A stretch of DNA of 64,000 bases, taken from assembly GCF_000168975.1 (NCBI RefSeq), contig NZ_AAUW01000005.1, positions 186,001-250,000 on the forward strand, given 5' to 3'. This stretch comes from Roseibium aggregatum IAM 12614 (lineage in GTDB: Bacteria > Pseudomonadota > Alphaproteobacteria > Rhizobiales > Stappiaceae). Below the pieces are notes generated by a model. That model searched no databases, was not told where the DNA came from, and worked only from the letters and a program-made list of their open reading frames with translations. Below, piece by piece: positions 46,119 through 54,318 of the stretch (within the stretch, counting starts at the first letter, position 1; each line of letters begins with the position of its first letter). The translations under genes and the position numbers were made by a program.

Positions 46119-47116
46119 ATTCTCAGCTCCTGTTTGCCTTTGAGGTTCAATTGACGGTCGAGGAAGAGGACGGCGATCAGGATCAGGCCGATAACCAGAT
46201 TGACCGTTTCCGTGTCGGCGCCGATGTGCCCCAGCCCCTTGCGCAGAAGCTGGATGGCAATGACACCTCCAAGCGTCGAAAGCACGGACCCGGCCCCACC
46301 GGTGAGCTTGGTGCCGCCAAGCACAACGGCCGTAATGACCCACAGCTCATAGAGTTCGCCGTCGTTGGGATTGACCGAACCGGACTCGGAATAGAACACC
46401 ACGGCAGACAGGGACGCGAGAAAACCGATGATCATGAAGTTGATCATCATGTGCGGCCCGACCCGGATGCCGGCATTGATGGCAGCAGTCCGGTTGTCGC
46501 CGATGGCATAGGCGTTGCGACCGTGGATCGTGCGGTTCATCACGAACCAGACCACGGCGGTAACCGCAATGAGGAACCACGTGGCGGTGTGAAGACCCAG
46601 GAAATGGGCTTCGGCAAAATCGACCAGGGTCCAGTTGAGGTGGGAGGTCGGCTGTTCCCCATTGTACATGAACACCAGTCCGCGATAGCCGAGCATGGAT
46701 CCGAGCGTGACGATGAAGGCATCGACCCCGGTCTTCCACACGATCAGTCCGTTGAGGGCGCCGAGCACAATCCCCGTCAGCAGTGCGAGACCCCAGGCAA
46801 TCGGAATGACGCCATCGCCGAGACCGGCAAAGACCGGCCATGTCATGCTGTCGAGCAGCACGACCGCGCTCAAGGCAAAGGTGGCGCCGACACTCAGGTC
46901 GATGTTGCCGTTGATCATGATGATCGTCATGCCGATGGCGATGATGCCGATGGGGGCGGACTGCTTGAACAGCAGCAGCATGTTGTCCATGTCCATGAAC
47001 GCCTTGTCGCTCAGCGACAGGAATTCACCCGCGATCGAGAAGAAGAGCAGCTCGACGACGATAAAGCCCCAGATCGCGCCGCGTTTCAAAAAGGTGCTTA
47101 AGGTTCCCGGTTCCAT
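46115..47116 (-). CDS. Sugar ABC transporter permease 2 (RbsC/AraH family)
   Basis: A 333-residue permease with about eight to ten helices and the RbsC hallmark NIDLSVGATFALSAV and GTKLTGGAGSVLSTLGG. ATG 47116 gives the expected length; the frame is open to 47179. Lies 11 bp after permease 1. Two different permeases suggest a heterodimeric channel. Confidence 0.92.
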   Translation of the reverse strand: MEPGTLSTFLKRGAIWGFIVVELLFFSIAGEFLSLSDKAFMDMDNMLLLFKQSAPIGIIAIGMTIIMINGNIDLSVGATFALSAVVLLDSMTWPVFAGLGDGVIPIAWGLALLTGIVLGALNGLIVWKTGVDAFIVTLGSMLGYRGLVFMYNGEQPTSHLNWTLVDFAEAHFLGLHTATWFLIAVTAVVWFVMNRTIHGRNAYAIGDNRTAAINAGIRVGPHMMINFMIIGFLASLSAVVFYSESGSVNPNDGELYELWVITAVVLGGTKLTGGAGSVLSTLGGVIAIQLLRKGLGHIGADTETVNLVIGLILIAVLFLDRQLNLKGKQELRI

Positions 47117-47127
47117 CTTTCCCTCCC

Positions 47128-48102
47128 TCACGCGAACGGCGACCAGAGCTTGCCGCGTTTGGCGGCAATATCCAGCCACACGGCAAGAATGATGATGATC
47201 CAGGTGACGACATACTGGACATAGAACTGCAGCCCGACGAGCAGGAGGCCGTTCTGGATGAAGCCGAGGATCAGGACACCGATGACGGTCTTGAAGATCG
47301 TGCCGGAACCACCCAGCAGGGACGCCCCGCCGAGGATGACGGCTGCCAGCACTTCAAGTTCCAGCCCCTGGCCCACGGTGTTCTGGCTCCCGAGCGAGCG
47401 GCTGGCCTGGATGAGTCCGGCGGTGCCGACGCAAAAGGCGGACAGGAGGTAGCAGGTGAAGACGACGCGCGCCCGGCGGATGCCGGAAAAGGTTGCAGCC
47501 GTGCCGTTGCCGCCCACCGCATAGACCTTGCGGCCGAAGGGGGTCTTTGCCAGCACGATCCCCAGAACAGAGGCGACAAGGGCAAACAGCAGGATCGGCA
47601 CGGGAATGCCGAGCAGGGTCGACTGGCCGAACACGCTGAACCAGGTGCCTTCCTTGTCGGCGATATCCATGTTCTTGCCGCCGGAATAGGTGAGGGTGAG
47701 GCCGTGGATCGCCGACAGCATGCCGAGGGTGACGATCAGGGAGTTGAGCTTCAGATATCCGACAAGAAACCCGATGAAAGCGCCCAGGCACAGGACCATC
47801 GCATACATGGAGGGGATCGCGAGCGCCGGGCCCAGCTTGTCGTGCAGATCAAGGACCACGATGGTCGCAAAGGACATCATGGAGCCGACGGAAAGATCGA
47901 GATTGCCGCTGATGACGACGAAGGTGACACCCAGAGCCATCACGCCGAGAATGGCGGAAGAGCGAACGACGCCCATGATGTTGTCAGGGTCGAGAAAGCG
48001 CTGATTGGCGATCGTGAAGCCGATGATGAATACGGCGAAGGCGACCAGAATGCCCTGTTTCGCCAGAAATCCCCCAACGCCTGTCAGACTGAAGGGCTTC
48101 AT
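47128..48102 (-). CDS. Sugar ABC transporter permease 1 (RbsC/AraH family)
   Basis: A 324-residue permease of the same family: NLDLSVGSMMSFATIVV and GGASLLGGSGTIFKTVIG. The ATG at 48102 (MKPFSLTGVGGFL) has GAAGGA upstream and gives normal length. A longer start at 48174 would add a polar 24-residue leader and has no ribosome-binding site. Confidence 0.92.
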   Translation of the reverse strand: MKPFSLTGVGGFLAKQGILVAFAVFIIGFTIANQRFLDPDNIMGVVRSSAILGVMALGVTFVVISGNLDLSVGSMMSFATIVVLDLHDKLGPALAIPSMYAMVLCLGAFIGFLVGYLKLNSLIVTLGMLSAIHGLTLTYSGGKNMDIADKEGTWFSVFGQSTLLGIPVPILLFALVASVLGIVLAKTPFGRKVYAVGGNGTAATFSGIRRARVVFTCYLLSAFCVGTAGLIQASRSLGSQNTVGQGLELEVLAAVILGGASLLGGSGTIFKTVIGVLILGFIQNGLLLVGLQFYVQYVVTWIIIILAVWLDIAAKRGKLWSPFA

Positions 48103-48188
48103 GGATTTATCCTTCGAACTGCCGGGATGGCTGGCAGCCTTGCTTGATATATCGGACAACAGACCCTCCCTCATTCTGTTGTAAAATC

Positions 48189-48986
48189 TCAGACGAGCGT
48201 CATGCCGCCATCGATCATCACCACCTGGCCGGTCATGTAATCGCTTTCCGGTGACGCCAGGAACGTGGTCGTTCCCGTGATATCGGATGGTGTTGCCACC
48301 CGGCCCCTCAGGATTTCGGAAGAGAATTCCTCCATCGCCTGCCCGGGGCGTTCGGCGGCGCCGATGTCCAGAAGATCGCGGTCCACCTGTTCCCACATTT
48401 CCGTGGCGACGACACCCGGCGCGAAGCCTGTGACAGTGATGTTGTGCCTGGCAAGGTCTCTGGCGCCGGATTGGGTCAGCGAGACCACGGCCCATTTCGA
48501 AGCGCAGTAAGGTGCGACATTGTCGAACCCCTGGCGGCTGGCGATGGAAGCGGTGTTGATGATCTTGCCGCCGGTGCCCTGGGCGATCATCTGGCGCGCG
48601 GCCTCCTGCATGCCGATCAGGCACCCCAGGCCGTTCACCCCCATGATGAAGTTCCAGTTGTCTTCGGTGACATCGAGAAAGTTCATGGGTTTGTTGACGC
48701 CGGCATTGTTGAACTTCACGTCCAGTTTGCCGAAGGTCTCGACGGTTTTGTCGATCATGGCGCGTACCTGGTCGCGATCGGTCACGTCGACCTTCGCCCA
48801 TGTCACGCCCGCGCCGGCTTCAGTGGCCCGCTCGCGGTTCGCTTCGCAGACAGCCTGTGCCTGTTCACCGTTGATGTCGGCAAAGCAGACATCGGCTCCC
48901 TCGTTGATAAGCGCTTCGCCGATGGCGCGGCCGATCCCTCGGGCGGCGCCAGTGACGATACAGGAACGCCCGGACACTCGGCCCAT
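48189..48986 (-). CDS. Short-chain dehydrogenase/reductase 1
   Basis: A 265-residue SDR: cofactor motif TGAARGIGRAIG, NNAG in VKFNNAGVNKP, active-site Ser region NTASIASRQG and the YxxxK as YCASKWA. Likely oxidises or reduces a polyol, sugar or keto group with NAD(P). ATG 48986 follows GGAGGAAACC. First gene of the transporter operon after the binding protein, separated from it by an intrinsic terminator. SDR 2 across the divergent promoter shares the NAGLNKP/NAGVNKP and DN-WN/DNWD words. Confidence 0.9.
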   Translation of the reverse strand: MGRVSGRSCIVTGAARGIGRAIGEALINEGADVCFADINGEQAQAVCEANRERATEAGAGVTWAKVDVTDRDQVRAMIDKTVETFGKLDVKFNNAGVNKPMNFLDVTEDNWNFIMGVNGLGCLIGMQEAARQMIAQGTGGKIINTASIASRQGFDNVAPYCASKWAVVSLTQSGARDLARHNITVTGFAPGVVATEMWEQVDRDLLDIGAAERPGQAMEEFSSEILRGRVATPSDITGTTTFLASPESDYMTGQVVMIDGGMTLV

Positions 48987-49013
48987 GGTTTCCTCCCGGT
49001 CGATGTCATTCGG

Positions 49014-49045
49014 AAAAAAGGGGCGCAAAGCTTGGCTTGCGCCCC
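49014..49045 (-). terminator. Intra-operon terminator between the binding-protein and SDR genes
   Basis: On the leftward strand a perfect 9-bp stem (GGGGCGCAA/TTGCGCCCC) and 8-base loop is followed by six T. It lies 22 bases after the binding-protein stop and 28 bases before the SDR start. Such leaky terminators keep binding-protein expression far above the membrane parts. Confidence 0.88.
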
Positions 49046-49066
49046 AGTCGGGCTTGTTCTTCAGTC

Positions 49067-50029
49067 TTAGAAGACAGGCTTTTCGAATTCGGCCATGTTG
49101 TCCTGGGTGATCTTCGGTGTGTCGAAGTAGTTCAGGAACGGGACATCCTTGCCGGACAGAATGTCGATGGCCGTCTGCAGGGCAGCTTCGGCATCGTCGA
49201 CGGGCGACTGGTAGATCGAACCCCAGTATTCGCCGCGTTCCATGGCCTCGTAACCGACGGAGAAGTTGGTCGCGCCGACGAAGATGATGCCCTCGCGTCC
49301 GGCGGCTTTGGCGGCATTCAGCGCGCCGACACCCATGTTGTCGTCTCCGGCGTAAACGCCGTCGATGTCATCATATTTCACCAGGAAGGCTTCCATGACC
49401 TTCTGGGACTTTTCACGGTTCCAGTCGCCCGGCTGGGTCTCCATCAGGGTAACGTTCGGGCAAACTTCCGGCAAACGGTCTTCAAAGCCCTTTGCGCGTT
49501 CGATCGCTGTCGTGTAGCCCGGCTGACCGGAAATCTGCACGATCCTGGCTTCGTTCTCGATGCCCATGTCCTTGAACTTGTCACACATGATTTCCGCGGA
49601 GCGGGACCCCTGGGTGATGTTGTCCGGACCAGAGAAGGACTTCACAAACTCGAAGCCCTGTTCGGCAATGTTCGAGTTGGTCACGATGACCGGAATATCG
49701 GCCTTGAAAGCCTTGCGCACTGCCGGAATGACGGCTTCGCCATTTGTCGGCCAGATGATGATAGCGTCGACTTCCTGCTGGATCAGGTCTTCCATCTGAG
49801 CGATCTGACGCGCGACATCGCCGCCGGCGTCCAGCACGACGGTTTCGACATCCGCATTTGCGTCGGCTGCGGCGATGAAGGCTTTTTCATATGTGGTCTG
49901 GTAGCTGTCGACGCCGACATTGTTCTGCGTGATGCCGATCTTCATGGTTTCTGCACTGGCAGCACCGGTCAGCGTCAGGCCTGCAATGGCGGTCGTGGCG
50001 ACAAGCAGCGAACGGAAAGTGTTCGTCAT
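49067..50029 (-). CDS. Sugar ABC transporter periplasmic binding protein (RbsB type)
   Basis: A 320-residue type I binding protein. The signal peptide MTNTFRSLLVATTAIAGLTL ends at ASAE, followed by TMKIGITQNNVGVDSYQTTYEKAF, in part. Features typical of family cluster B: DAIIIWPTNGEAVIPAVRKA and VYAGDDNMGVGALNAA. It hands an imported sugar or polyol to the permeases. ATG 50029 has GGAGG upstream; a longer frame to 50251 is spurious. Confidence 0.93.
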   Translation of the reverse strand: MTNTFRSLLVATTAIAGLTLTGAASAETMKIGITQNNVGVDSYQTTYEKAFIAAADANADVETVVLDAGGDVARQIAQMEDLIQQEVDAIIIWPTNGEAVIPAVRKAFKADIPVIVTNSNIAEQGFEFVKSFSGPDNITQGSRSAEIMCDKFKDMGIENEARIVQISGQPGYTTAIERAKGFEDRLPEVCPNVTLMETQPGDWNREKSQKVMEAFLVKYDDIDGVYAGDDNMGVGALNAAKAAGREGIIFVGATNFSVGYEAMERGEYWGSIYQSPVDDAEAALQTAIDILSGKDVPFLNYFDTPKITQDNMAEFEKPVF

Positions 50030-50100
50030 TTCGTTTCCTCCCTGAAAGACCAATCGAATGGTCTGAATTCTGAACCGTGCCTCCTCCTGACACGGGTAAG

Positions 50101-50115
50101 CGCTCACCGTGAGCG
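50101..50115. promoter_or_regulatory. 15-bp palindrome in the divergent promoter
   Basis: CGCTCACCGTGAGCG is a perfect 7-bp inverted repeat around one base, 72 bp upstream of the binding-protein ATG. Its arms recall LacI/ROK-type operators (GTGAGCG), but the window encodes no such regulator. Confidence 0.5.
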
Positions 50116-50163
50116 TCATCAAAAATCCTGCACACCTCTCCCGGATGATGCCCCCTCGAAAAT

Positions 50164-50197
50164 ATCCAAAATGGATGGTCTTATATCCATAATGGAT
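50164..50197. promoter_or_regulatory. Two tandem 13-bp palindromic operators
   Basis: ATCCAAAATGGAT (50164-50176) and ATCCATAATGGAT (50185-50197) share the symmetric form ATCCA-NAA-TGGAT. Their centres are 21 bp apart, two helical turns, so two dimers would bind on the same face of the DNA. They lie 54-87 bp upstream of the regulator ATG, which is probably the protein that binds them. Confidence 0.75.
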
Positions 50198-50250
50198 TTT
50201 TTGGCCGTTTTTCTCACCGGTCATCTCGCTCACGCTTAGGAGGACATTCA

Positions 50251-52080
50251 ATGTCGATCCAAAAAATATCCAAAACGAGGAAACGCAGCAGTGGTTCGTC
50301 CCGTCCGGAAAACTGGAGCCGAGCGATGAACCAGCAAGAGGGAGAGTTGGTTCGCGAAAAGACTTATCTGACGCAACAGGCCAAGACAGAAATTCTGCAG
50401 GTTCTCAGCTTTCTGGAGAACTTTGAAGAAGAGATGGATGGTCTGTTGGAGATATCTGCTCCGAACCCCTATGTCAAAATGTCGACCTATCTGGTGAAAA
50501 GGCATCTGGAAGCGAAGGCGGTGACGCCGACCTCGCTCATCGGCGCGTCGGGGGTACCCTACGCGACGGCCAGCCGCCGCATGCGCGAGATGATCGACAG
50601 CGGCCTGATCGAGCAACGGCCGAGAACCTCGACCGGCAAAAGCTACTCGCTCCACCCGAGCGCCGGCATGCTGGAGGCATGGACCCAGTTCAGCAGCCGT
50701 GTCCGCAGGATGGCGGCCCAGTCGTTTGGATCGGCCGATCTGCGCTCCGGCACTCAGGATTATTACTTCGGCGGATCCTATCTGGAAGCCCAGACGATCC
50801 AGCCGCCCCAGGTGCTGCTCGAGCCCTTGAAGCTCTCCGGCGATCTCCGCGTTCTGGTGCATGGGGATCCCACCTTCATGGTGATGCACGGCCTCAAGCG
50901 CCAGTTCGAGCAGGTGGTCGGCTGTTCCATACAGCAGCGGGCCTTTTCCATCGACCGGCTCCACGAGGAAGCGGTCAAGAACGCCCACCGGCCGACAAGC
51001 CGCTACGACCTGATTGCCCTGGATCTGCCCTGGCTCGGAGAGTTTGCCGAGAATGGCTACCTGCTGCCGCTGGATGAGGTGCTGGACGTCGAACGGCTTC
51101 AGCCCAGCGATTTTCACACGGCCGGCTGGCAGGCAGCCCACTGGGGAGGCAAGCCCTATGGTGTGCCCTCGCAGACAACACCGGAGCTGCTGTTCTACCG
51201 CAAGGATCTGCTGGCAGAGGCCGGGCTGGAGCCGCCGCAGACCACCGATGCGCTGCTGAAGGCTGCCGCCAGGCTCAACGATCCGGTTCAGGGTCGATAC
51301 GGAATTGCCTGGAACGCTGCGCGCGGCACGGCGCTTGGCCATACCTTCATGATGACCTGCGCGGATTTTGGTCAGCCCATTCTGGACCTGCCGAAACAGG
51401 CCGGCGGCTATGATGCCTCGCGTCTTGCGGACGGAGACTACCGACCGGTCATCTATTCAGAGCGTGCGCTCGATGCGGCGGAATACCTGATGGCGCTGCT
51501 TCAGTATTCGCCGCCGGACATCCTGTCGATGTCCTGGTACGAGCGCGTCCGCCCCTTCGCCAGCGGGCGGGTGGCAATGGCCTACGGCTACACCTTGCTG
51601 GCCCCGTACTTTGAACAGAATCCGGCCTGTGCGGCCCATGGCAAGGTCGGCTTCCTGCCGCATCCTTCCGGCCCCAATGCGCAGAACATCGCCCCTGTCG
51701 GCGGGTATCTGCTCGGCATACCGGCCAACATCGCACCGGAGCGGCTGGAGGCGGCGGCCGAAGCGCTGATCGTCTTTACGTCGCCCGAAGCGCAGAAGCT
51801 TTACGTCGAACACGGCAGCCGCACCAATCCGCGCTACTCAGTTGGCGCGGACCCGGAAGTGCGGCGCCTGTCTCCGATTTTCGAGGCGGTGGACGCCATG
51901 TCCTGGCGGGACGAACTGCAGTTCTGGCCGCGTCCCCCGATCCCTGAAATCAACGACATCATCCGCATATGCGGGGAGGAATGCCACGACATGTTGCGTG
52001 GCGTGAAGTCGCCAAAAGCCGCGTTGCAGATGGCTCAGGATCGTGCCGACCGAATGATGCGGGAGGCTGGAAAACTTTAA
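50251..52080 (+). CDS. Winged-helix regulator fused to an ABC solute-binding-protein (family 1) domain
   Basis: A 609-residue protein. The N-terminus (1-60) is basic then helical; residues 91-135 form a winged helix (TPTSLIGASGVPYATASRRM, then EMIDSGLIEQRPR and the wing STGKSYSLHP). Residues ~198-600 match an extracellular solute-binding-protein family 1 (MalE/UgpB-like) fold: YDLIALDLPWLGEFAENGYLL in part, GVPSQTTPELLFYRKDLLAEAG in part, and the C-terminal SPEAQKLYVEHG. There is no signal peptide or membrane segment, so it must work in the cytoplasm: likely a transcription factor that reads the imported substrate. ATG 50251 has AGGAGGA upstream. First gene of the rightward operon. Confidence 0.82.
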   Translation: MSIQKISKTRKRSSGSSRPENWSRAMNQQEGELVREKTYLTQQAKTEILQVLSFLENFEEEMDGLLEISAPNPYVKMSTYLVKRHLEAKAVTPTSLIGASGVPYATASRRMREMIDSGLIEQRPRTSTGKSYSLHPSAGMLEAWTQFSSRVRRMAAQSFGSADLRSGTQDYYFGGSYLEAQTIQPPQVLLEPLKLSGDLRVLVHGDPTFMVMHGLKRQFEQVVGCSIQQRAFSIDRLHEEAVKNAHRPTSRYDLIALDLPWLGEFAENGYLLPLDEVLDVERLQPSDFHTAGWQAAHWGGKPYGVPSQTTPELLFYRKDLLAEAGLEPPQTTDALLKAAARLNDPVQGRYGIAWNAARGTALGHTFMMTCADFGQPILDLPKQAGGYDASRLADGDYRPVIYSERALDAAEYLMALLQYSPPDILSMSWYERVRPFASGRVAMAYGYTLLAPYFEQNPACAAHGKVGFLPHPSGPNAQNIAPVGGYLLGIPANIAPERLEAAAEALIVFTSPEAQKLYVEHGSRTNPRYSVGADPEVRRLSPIFEAVDAMSWRDELQFWPRPPIPEINDIIRICGEECHDMLRGVKSPKAALQMAQDRADRMMREAGKL

Positions 52081-52092
52081 TGGGAGGAAATC

Positions 52093-52899
52093 ATGGACCC
52101 CAATCGGCTCAAGGGAAAAAACGTTCTGATCACCGGTGCCGCGCGCGGCATGGGGGCGACCAACGCCGAGCATTTCGCGGCGCAAGGCGCTAACGTCTGT
52201 CTTGGTGATCTGGACCTCGACGAAGCCCAGGCCGTCGCCGATCGCATCAATGCGGCCGGAAACGGCAAGGCAGTCGCGGTCAAGATGGATGTGACCCGCC
52301 GCGAGGACAACGCTGCAGCGGTCGCGGCAACAGTCGACGCCTTCGGCAGCATCAATGTCGGCCTTTTCAATGCCGGCCTCAACAAGCCTCGTTTCTTCAT
52401 GGATATCGATGAGGACAACTGGGATCTCATCATGGGCGTCAACACCAAGGCGATGTGGCTGGGCATGCAGGAAACCGCCCGGCAGATGATTGCGCAAGGG
52501 CCGAAGGATTTCCCCTACAAGCTGATCAATGTCGGCTCCATCGCCTCGCGCAAGCCGTTGGTGGATGTGACCGTCTACTGCACATCCAAATACGGCTGCC
52601 TGGCGCTGACCCACTGCGGCGCGGTCGCGCTCGGCGAACACAATATCACCGTCAACGGCTATGCACCGGGCGTGGTGGTGACACCACTTTGGGAACAGCT
52701 GGACAAGGATCTTGTCGAGATCGGCTTCAAGGAACGGGCCGGACAGGCCTACGAAGACATCGCCAACAACGAACTGGTGATCAAGCGGGTGTCCTATCCG
52801 GACGATATCAAGGGCACTGCGTCTTTTCTCGCCAGCCCCGAGAGCGACTACATGACCGGCCAGATGATCCACATCGACGGCGGTTGGTGCATCCAGTAA
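52093..52899 (+). CDS. Short-chain dehydrogenase/reductase 2
   Basis: A 268-residue SDR: cofactor motif TGAARGMGATNAEHF, NAG in LFNAGLNKP, active-site region NVGSIASRKP and catalytic YCTSKYG. Asp in LGDLDLDEA suggests NAD preference. It oxidises a hydroxyl group, probably of the imported compound or its product. Begins 12 bp after the regulator stop, with GGAGG upstream. Sequence words echo SDR 1 on the other arm, so the two may act in order on related substrates. Confidence 0.88.
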   Translation: MDPNRLKGKNVLITGAARGMGATNAEHFAAQGANVCLGDLDLDEAQAVADRINAAGNGKAVAVKMDVTRREDNAAAVAATVDAFGSINVGLFNAGLNKPRFFMDIDEDNWDLIMGVNTKAMWLGMQETARQMIAQGPKDFPYKLINVGSIASRKPLVDVTVYCTSKYGCLALTHCGAVALGEHNITVNGYAPGVVVTPLWEQLDKDLVEIGFKERAGQAYEDIANNELVIKRVSYPDDIKGTASFLASPESDYMTGQMIHIDGGWCIQ

Positions 52900-52965
52900 C
52901 GAACTGAAAAACAATATTCTTTTTCACATGACGGATGTGCGCAGGTGCATCCGAAGGAGAGAGCC

Positions 52966-54264
52966 ATGTCTCGCGCACTGTTACCCAACCTCCTGACGCC
53001 GCAGGACCTCGAACCCCATTGGCGCTGGGAAGGGCGTTTGCCTGCCTGGGGCCATACATCCGTCGATTTCGAACGCCGCATCGACCACGACCGCCTGCGC
53101 CGGTATCGCCTGGCCCGGACACGGGAGGCCCTGAAGGCGTCTCCCGCCGGCACGCTGCTGCTGTTTGACGTCAACAACATCCGCTACGTCTCGGCCACCA
53201 AGATCGGCGAATGGGAGCGGGACAAGATGTGCCGCTTCTGCCTGCTGACGGGCGATGATGCCCCTTACGTGTGGGATTTCGGCTCTGCCGCCGTTCACCA
53301 CAAGAAATTCTCCGACTGGCTGGTGCCGGATCACTGCCGGGCCGGTGTGGTCGGGATGCGCGGCACCATCCCGCCGGAATTCGGCCTGATGCGCAAATAT
53401 GCCCGTGAAATTGCCGGGCTGATCCGCGACGCCGGCATGGCGGACATGCCGGTCGGTGTCGACTATGCGGAAACCGCCATGTTCCATGCGTTGCAGGCAG
53501 AAGGGCTGAATGTAGTCGACGGCCAGCAGATCATGCTGGCGGCGCGCGAGATCAAGAACTGGGACGAGATCCAGCTTCTGACGCAGGCTGCCTCCATGGT
53601 CGATGGCGTCTATCACATGATCTACGAGGAGCTGAAGCCGGGCGTGCGTGAGAACGACATCGTCGCCCTGTCCAACAAGATGCTCTACGAAATGGGATCG
53701 GACGACGTCGAGGCGATCAACGCCATCTCCGGCGAGCGCTGCAATCCGCATCCGCACAATTTCACCGACCGCTATTTCCGGCCCGGAGATCAGGCGTTTT
53801 TCGACATCCTGCAGTCCTATCAGGGCTATCGGACCTGCTACTACCGGACCTTCAACATCGGCCGGGCCACGCCGGCGCAGCGCGATGCCTACGTCAAGGC
53901 ACGCGAATGGATCGATGCCTCCATCGCCATGATCAAGCCCGGCGTTTCCACCGACAAGGTGGCGGAAGTCTGGCCCAAGGCAGAGGAGTTCGGCTTCCCC
54001 AACGAGGAAACGGCCTTCGGCCTGCAATTCGGCCACGGCCTGGGTCTGGCCCTGCATGAGCGGCCGATCATCTCGCGTGCGGTCTCGCTCGACCATCCGA
54101 TGGAAATCAAGACGGGCATGGTGTTCGCGCTGGAAACCTACTGCCCGGCCGCCGACGGCTATTCCGCCGCCCGGATCGAGGAGGAAGTCGTGGTGACGGA
54201 CACGGGCGTTGAGGTCATCAGCCTGTTCCCCGCCGAAGAGCTTCCCATCGCCAACCGGTACTGA
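52966..54264 (+). CDS. M24-family (creatinase/Xaa-Pro peptidase-like) hydrolase with altered metal site
   Basis: A 432-residue pita-bread-fold protein. The creatinase-type N-domain precedes the M24 domain (about 205-425). Metal ligands by alignment to M24 logic: D280 present (AFFDILQ), the second Asp replaced by C291 (GYRTCYYRTF), H357 present (QFGHGLGL), E390 (ALETYCP) and E405 (RIEEEVVV) present. One lost Asp suggests a changed or metal-free site as in creatinase. Starts at ATG 52966 after AAGGAG. Peptidase, amidohydrolase or lyase cannot be decided; not called DMSP lyase (DddP) because the DxD and later Asp are missing. Confidence 0.72.
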   Translation: MSRALLPNLLTPQDLEPHWRWEGRLPAWGHTSVDFERRIDHDRLRRYRLARTREALKASPAGTLLLFDVNNIRYVSATKIGEWERDKMCRFCLLTGDDAPYVWDFGSAAVHHKKFSDWLVPDHCRAGVVGMRGTIPPEFGLMRKYAREIAGLIRDAGMADMPVGVDYAETAMFHALQAEGLNVVDGQQIMLAAREIKNWDEIQLLTQAASMVDGVYHMIYEELKPGVRENDIVALSNKMLYEMGSDDVEAINAISGERCNPHPHNFTDRYFRPGDQAFFDILQSYQGYRTCYYRTFNIGRATPAQRDAYVKAREWIDASIAMIKPGVSTDKVAEVWPKAEEFGFPNEETAFGLQFGHGLGLALHERPIISRAVSLDHPMEIKTGMVFALETYCPAADGYSAARIEEEVVVTDTGVEVISLFPAEELPIANRY

Positions 54265-54276
54265 CCTGCCCATCGT

Positions 54277-54299
54277 GCCCGGCCGTGCGGCGGCCGGGC
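54277..54299 (+). other. Strong hairpin between the M24 and E1-alpha genes
   Basis: GCCCGGCCG and CGGCCGGGC form a perfect 9-bp GC stem with a 5-base loop in the 54-bp gap. There is no T-tract, so it may be an mRNA processing or stability element rather than a terminator. Confidence 0.6.
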
Positions 54300-54318
54300 C
54301 CAGTCAAGGGACAACAAG

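Larger units (their letters stand above)
50030..50250. promoter_or_regulatory. Divergent control region of the ABC/SDR and regulator/dehydrogenase operons
   Basis: 221 bp between the periplasmic binding protein gene (leftward) and the HTH-SBP regulator gene (rightward). It holds a 15-bp palindrome at 50101-50115 and two near-identical 13-bp palindromes at 50164-50176 and 50185-50197. Half copies (ATCCA) also occur just inside the regulator gene near 50257 and 50268. An AGGAGGA ribosome-binding site (50238-50244) precedes the regulator ATG. Confidence 0.75.

Noticed and set aside
52966..54264. Identification as DMSP lyase DddP
   Set aside because: Shares the M24 fold and length but lacks the DxD pair and the third Asp that ligate metal in DddP.
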